Shown: positions 12,756-15,644 of the stretch, in pieces | Layout: each line of letters begins with the position of its first letter | Numbering within the stretch: position 1 is the stretch's first letter | NCBI GenBank assembly: GCA_023260315.1 | Contig: JALQVQ010000093.1 | Span: forward strand, 1 to 15,644 | Source of the DNA: Burkholderiaceae bacterium | Lineage (GTDB): Bacteria > Pseudomonadota > Gammaproteobacteria > Burkholderiales > Burkholderiaceae_C | Length of the DNA: 15,644 nt | Direction of reading: 5' to 3' | The notes under the pieces: model-generated | Seen by the model: the letters and a program-made list of their open reading frames with translations, nothing else | What the model was told of the DNA's origin: nothing | Databases searched by the model: none | Translations under genes and position numbers: made by a program

Positions 12756-14168
12756 GTGGCAACCGAAGCAAACAAACCCGAAGACGCGGAGAAGCCTGAG
12801 GCGCTCCCCGTTGAGACCCCCGCCGCTGAGCCCGAGGTGATCGTTGCCGCAGCCGGCGCTGACGACTGCCCGAAGTGTGATGACTGCCCAGACTGCCCCC
12901 CAGTCGGTGCGCCCGCCTGGATGGCGACCTTCGCAGACATGGCGACCTTGTTGATGGCGTTCTTCGTGTTGATCTTGTCGTTCGCTGAGATGAACGTGCC
13001 AAAGTTCAAACAAATTAACGGCTCGCTGAAAAACTCATTTGGCGTGCAACGTATCGTGCCCGTGGTCGAATCCCCGAAAGGGACCAGCATCATTGCGCGC
13101 AACTTCTCGCCCGCGATTACGGAGCCAACACCCATCGAGAATGTGACCCAACAAACCACCGATGAGCGAAAGCCTGAACCCGTGATCAAAACGGACGACA
13201 GCTCGGGAACGAAGGGCCCGCAGGAGGCCGCCACAGAGGTTCGTAAATCGTTGGCAAACGAGATCGCATCTGGCAAAGTCGAGGTCACGACCGAGGAAGG
13301 CAAAGTCGTGGTGTACGTGAATAAGCCACCATCTGGTGCAGGTGATGGCCAATCGGGTACGCAGCAAGGCGGCCCTGCCGCATCGACCGTTGCGCAAGGC
13401 GGCAGCAGCGCATCAGCGCAGACAGGCGCGCCGGGAACAGGCGCCCAGACTGGCGGTATGGCACAAGGCAGCAATGCCGGTGGCATGTCGCAAGCGGCCC
13501 AAACAGGCGGTGCCGCCAGCGGGCAAGTTGCCGGCGGTAGCGCCGCAAAAGGCGCACAGCAAGGCGGTGCGGTTCCGCAAGAAACCATTGATCTCTACGC
13601 CAAGATTGCAGAAGCGCAGGCCGCAACAACGGCCAAAGTTGAGGTGCGTGACAGCCAGAGCGCGAACACCCAGAACGCGCAAAGCGGCGGCGGCATTGGC
13701 AATGCCAACAAAGCGCAAACCGATGCGCAATATGCACGAATCCGTAAAGACCTGGCAAAAGAAATTGAGGCTGGTAAAGCGGAGGTGGAGCGTGACGGTG
13801 CCCGCATCATCATTCGCTTGGCGGAGCAGGGCTCCTTCGCATCCGGGTCTGCCACGTTGCAGCGCGGGTTCGCGGAAACACTGAACTCGGTGGGCAAGAG
13901 CATCGCGCAGAGCACGGGGCGCATCTACATCGAGGGGCACACCGATAACGTGCCGGTGGTCTTCAACGACCGCTTCCAATCGAACTGGGATTTGTCGGGG
14001 GCTCGCTCTGGCGCGGTCGCCGATTACCTCACCGCTAGAGCCGGTCTCCAGCAGGGTCGCGTGAGCGTTAGCGGCTACGCCGACACCCGCCCTATTGACA
14101 CCAACGACACCCCGGCCGGTCGCGCCAAGAACCGCCGCATCGAAGTGATCATCGACGGCGGCAAGTAA
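12756..14168 (+). CDS. pomB: Enlarged flagellar stator protein MotB/PomB
   Basis: Stator partner that carries the ion-binding aspartate and anchors to peptidoglycan. It starts with GTG at 12756, 19 nt after pomA, with CAGGA 10 nt ahead. The single membrane helix is at about 54-76 (APAWMATFADMATLLMAFF), with D61 as the ion-binding residue. SPKGTSIIARNFSPA and EPTPIENVTQQTTD (106-136) match Vibrio PomB closely. The OmpA-like wall-binding domain is at about 355-468 (IYIEGHTDNVPV, SNWDLSGARS, NRRIEVII). At 470 residues it is about 150 longer than PomB (about 310). The extra length holds a Gly/Ala/Gln-rich linker (about 192-275) and a second copy of an R-K-x-L-A-x-E-I segment. Four cysteines (38, 41, 44, 47) precede the helix. 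Confidence 0.93.
   Translation: MATEANKPEDAEKPEALPVETPAAEPEVIVAAAGADDCPKCDDCPDCPPVGAPAWMATFADMATLLMAFFVLILSFAEMNVPKFKQINGSLKNSFGVQRIVPVVESPKGTSIIARNFSPAITEPTPIENVTQQTTDERKPEPVIKTDDSSGTKGPQEAATEVRKSLANEIASGKVEVTTEEGKVVVYVNKPPSGAGDGQSGTQQGGPAASTVAQGGSSASAQTGAPGTGAQTGGMAQGSNAGGMSQAAQTGGAASGQVAGGSAAKGAQQGGAVPQETIDLYAKIAEAQAATTAKVEVRDSQSANTQNAQSGGGIGNANKAQTDAQYARIRKDLAKEIEAGKAEVERDGARIIIRLAEQGSFASGSATLQRGFAETLNSVGKSIAQSTGRIYIEGHTDNVPVVFNDRFQSNWDLSGARSGAVADYLTARAGLQQGRVSVSGYADTRPIDTNDTPAGRAKNRRIEVIIDGGK
13242..13319 (+). repeat. Internal duplication in pomB, copy 1
   Basis: Residues 163-188 (RKSLANEIASGKVEV ... VVVYV) resemble residues 330-354 (RKDLAKEIEAGKAEV ... RIIIRL), 167 residues downstream at 13743-13820. 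The second copy matches the pre-OmpA segment of Vibrio PomB (KALEREIEQGAIEVE), so the first copy appears to be the added one. Confidence 0.7.
13330..13580 (+). repeat. Low-complexity Gly/Ala/Gln/Ser linker in pomB
   Basis: About 84 residues built from irregular QGG, QTG, AGG and SAS units between the two copies of the duplicated segment. It is expected to be a flexible periplasmic tether, and such DNA is prone to in-frame length change. Confidence 0.75.
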
Positions 14169-14174
14169 AGCGGC

Positions 14175-15260
14175 TTACTGCTTGGCTTTTTCAGCGGCCT
14201 TTGCGGTCTTGGGATTGGGGTATTGCAAAACCACCTCGGGATTGCTGGTCGCCGCCGCTGCGCGCTGCTGCTGTTGCAAGGCCTCAAGGTAACGCTGCTT
14301 TTGAAGGGTGATGAGCGCTTGAACATCACGTTTTAAGGGCTCAACATCGCCAACGACACCCTTCAAGTCTTTCACCTGACCACCCAACGAGGCCATCGCT
14401 TGGGCTTGCTTTTTCATCTGTGCATCGAGCGCGCCCACTTGTGTCGCCAAAGCTTTGCTGCTCGCCTCGACCGATTTCGCGGTTTGTGTTGGGAGGTTCG
14501 TCACCAGCTCCCGCGATTCGCCCAAACTCGTTTTGATCTGCTCTTCCAATTTAGCCTGTGCCGCCATGATGGCATCCGTGCGCTCGGAGAAGCTCGACAA
14601 CGAGCGGTTCATGGCATCGATTCCTTCGATACCCGCATTCAGCTCGACAACACGCTTTCCTACCGCCAACAGCATGGCGTCGGCTTGGTTGATTCGGCTT
14701 TGCAGCGTCATGGACATCGCGGCAAAAACGGCGACTGATAAGAAGAGGATGCCCCCCGAGACGCCCAAAACGATCTTGCCTTGCCGTGAGGCGGCGTCAA
14801 TTGCCGTCCGCACATTTTTGACGGATGCCTGCAACTCTGCGGCCAAGCCTGTCGCTGATGCCGCCGCGTTCGATGCAACGTCGGCAGAATCTAAAACAAC
14901 CGAGCTGAGCGCATCCAAATGGTTACGAACATCTTGTGGCAACGCAGATTGCGGTGTCGCATCTGGGTACAAATCGTCCTGTGACTCGTCGACTTCCTCA
15001 AAAGGATCTGGCTCAGGCGCCCGGCGTGAGCGTGCTTTTTTCGACGCCACAGGCGCCGCATCACGAACCCGCTTGACGACGGGCTCAGGCGGTACGTCAG
15101 TCGCTTCGTCATCTGAGGTCATCGCAGCCTCGACAGGTTCTTCAGGGTCAATCACGTCAACGGTTTCAGGATCGATTTGGGGTGCGGGCTCACTTGGCTT
15201 AAAGCCTTCGGCGGCATCCACTGCCACTTTATCGTCTAAGTTTTTTTCAGCGTCACTCAT
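14175..15260 (-). CDS. Single-pass membrane protein with long helical C-terminus, unknown function
   Basis: A 361-residue protein I do not recognise. The ATG at 15260 has GGGAG 6 nt upstream. An acidic, Pro-rich N-terminal region (about 1-110) contains a short basic patch (KKARSRR at 74-80). A helical stretch is followed by one membrane segment at about 162-184 (GKIVLGVSGGILFLSVAVFA). Then about 140 residues of heptad-rich, Ala/Gln/Leu sequence look like coiled coil, and a KTAKAAEKAK tail ends the protein. Basic residues before the helix suggest the N-terminus is cytoplasmic and the coiled coil periplasmic. The layout recalls a methyl-accepting protein or a coiled-coil tether, but no signalling hairpin motif is seen. 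The start overlaps the upstream gene by 4 nt, and it converges on pomB with a 6-nt gap. Confidence 0.8.
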   Translation of the reverse strand: MSDAEKNLDDKVAVDAAEGFKPSEPAPQIDPETVDVIDPEEPVEAAMTSDDEATDVPPEPVVKRVRDAAPVASKKARSRRAPEPDPFEEVDESQDDLYPDATPQSALPQDVRNHLDALSSVVLDSADVASNAAASATGLAAELQASVKNVRTAIDAASRQGKIVLGVSGGILFLSVAVFAAMSMTLQSRINQADAMLLAVGKRVVELNAGIEGIDAMNRSLSSFSERTDAIMAAQAKLEEQIKTSLGESRELVTNLPTQTAKSVEASSKALATQVGALDAQMKKQAQAMASLGGQVKDLKGVVGDVEPLKRDVQALITLQKQRYLEALQQQQRAAAATSNPEVVLQYPNPKTAKAAEKAKQ

Positions 15261-15628
15261 CGTTTTCTCCCGGCCGTGATGGCTTTTGTACCGGCACGCA
15301 ACTCAACGGTGGTGAGTTGGTGCGCTTCGTTTTTTAGACCGCCGACAGACGCCGTCTGGCGCCGTTCCGCCTCGATGGCTTGAACGTCGCGGGCCAGTCG
15401 AGCGTTGGCATCCCGTACCTTGTTGATTCGATCATTCATCTCCAAGCCGCGGGTCTGAAAGACGGTGGTCGCGGTTGATGGGGCGCTTTTTCGACGCGCT
15501 TTTAAAACCTCAACCAATGCGGCCGGCGGGCGGCTGACCTTGATGGGGCGGGCAGGCCGCACCACGATCTGGGCATGGCTGAGGCCGTCCTCCCCTGGCG
15601 GGGGAATTTTGGTCCGCTGCGTTCCCAC
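15257..15628 (-). CDS. Small basic protein of unknown function (5' end may lie outside)
   Basis: About 123 residues from a GTG at 15628. That GTG has no convincing ribosome site, and the frame stays open to the window edge, so the true start may lie beyond it. The product is hydrophilic and basic, with a Pro-rich N-terminal part (IPPPGEDG, RPARPIKVSRPP) and a helical middle (about 62-92, MNDRINKVRDANARLARDV) that could form a short coiled coil. It has no signal peptide and no membrane segment. Its stop overlaps the next gene's start as ATGA, so the two proteins are probably made together and may interact. I do not recognise a family. Confidence 0.6.
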   Translation of the reverse strand: MGTQRTKIPPPGEDGLSHAQIVVRPARPIKVSRPPAALVEVLKARRKSAPSTATTVFQTRGLEMNDRINKVRDANARLARDVQAIEAERRQTASVGGLKNEAHQLTTVELRAGTKAITAGRKR

Positions 15629-15644
15629 TTGACGCGCATCACCC

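Noticed and set aside
12737..13588. 283-codon minus-strand open frame opposite pomB
   Set aside because: It is a Pro/Cys/Ala-rich translation of the antisense of the Gly/Ala linker with no ribosome site or family similarity; pomB is unambiguous.
1..15644. Mobile elements, CRISPR arrays, tRNA or rRNA genes
   Set aside because: No transposase, integrase, regular spaced repeats or structural RNA sequence was seen; the window is continuous flagellar and accessory coding sequence.

Overview
The window is a dense flagellar gene cluster from a Gram-negative proteobacterium, most likely a beta- or gammaproteobacterium. It is moderately GC-rich, has very short intergenic gaps, and combines the usual flgA / flgBCDE / flgMN block with FlgP, a FlgT-like protein and a PomA/PomB-type stator. 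FlgP, FlgT and PomAB are best known from fast, sodium-driven polar flagella such as those of Vibrio. I cannot name the genus.

Layout. 1-2567 (minus): flgB-flgC-flgD-flgE; flgE runs off the left edge. 2696-3829 (minus): a LysM plus lytic-transglycosylase-like protein with no signal peptide, probably the wall-opening enzyme of rod assembly. 3909-5530 (plus): flgA, then flgM-flgN. 9744 down to 5532 (minus): an apparent five-gene operon of flgP lipoprotein, flgT-like protein, a small secreted FimV/LysM-type protein, a fliK-type hook-length protein and a free-standing FlhB C-terminal domain (FhlB). 9982-11109 (plus): a sigma-54 activator of FleQ/FlrA type with no N-terminal regulatory domain. 11112-11675 (minus): a DUF1566-type lipoprotein. 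11981-14168 (plus): pomA-pomB type stator genes. 15628 down to 14175 (minus): two translationally coupled genes of unknown function, one a membrane protein with a long helical C-terminus.

Regulation can be read from the sequence. Three promoters fit the sigma-54 -24/-12 pattern (GG-N10-GC): ahead of flgB, flgA and pomA. Two fit the sigma-28 pattern (TAAAG-N14-xCCGATAx): ahead of flgM and flgP. With the FleQ/FlrA-type activator in the same window, this gives a two-tier scheme. Sigma-54 drives the early basal-body, P-ring chaperone and stator genes. Sigma-28, held in check by FlgM, drives flgMN and the flgP operon for the outer-membrane-associated ring and hook-length control.

The most unusual points are: the enlarged PomB with an internal duplication, a Gly/Ala/Gln-rich linker and a CxxCxxCxxC cluster; the minimal FleQ-like activator; a perfect 10-bp inverted repeat bracketing the flgM sigma-28 promoter; the placement of flgP, flgT, a FimV-like gene, fliK and fhlB behind one sigma-28 promoter; and the two uncharacterised genes beside the stator. 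No tRNA, rRNA, CRISPR array, insertion sequence or phage gene was seen.
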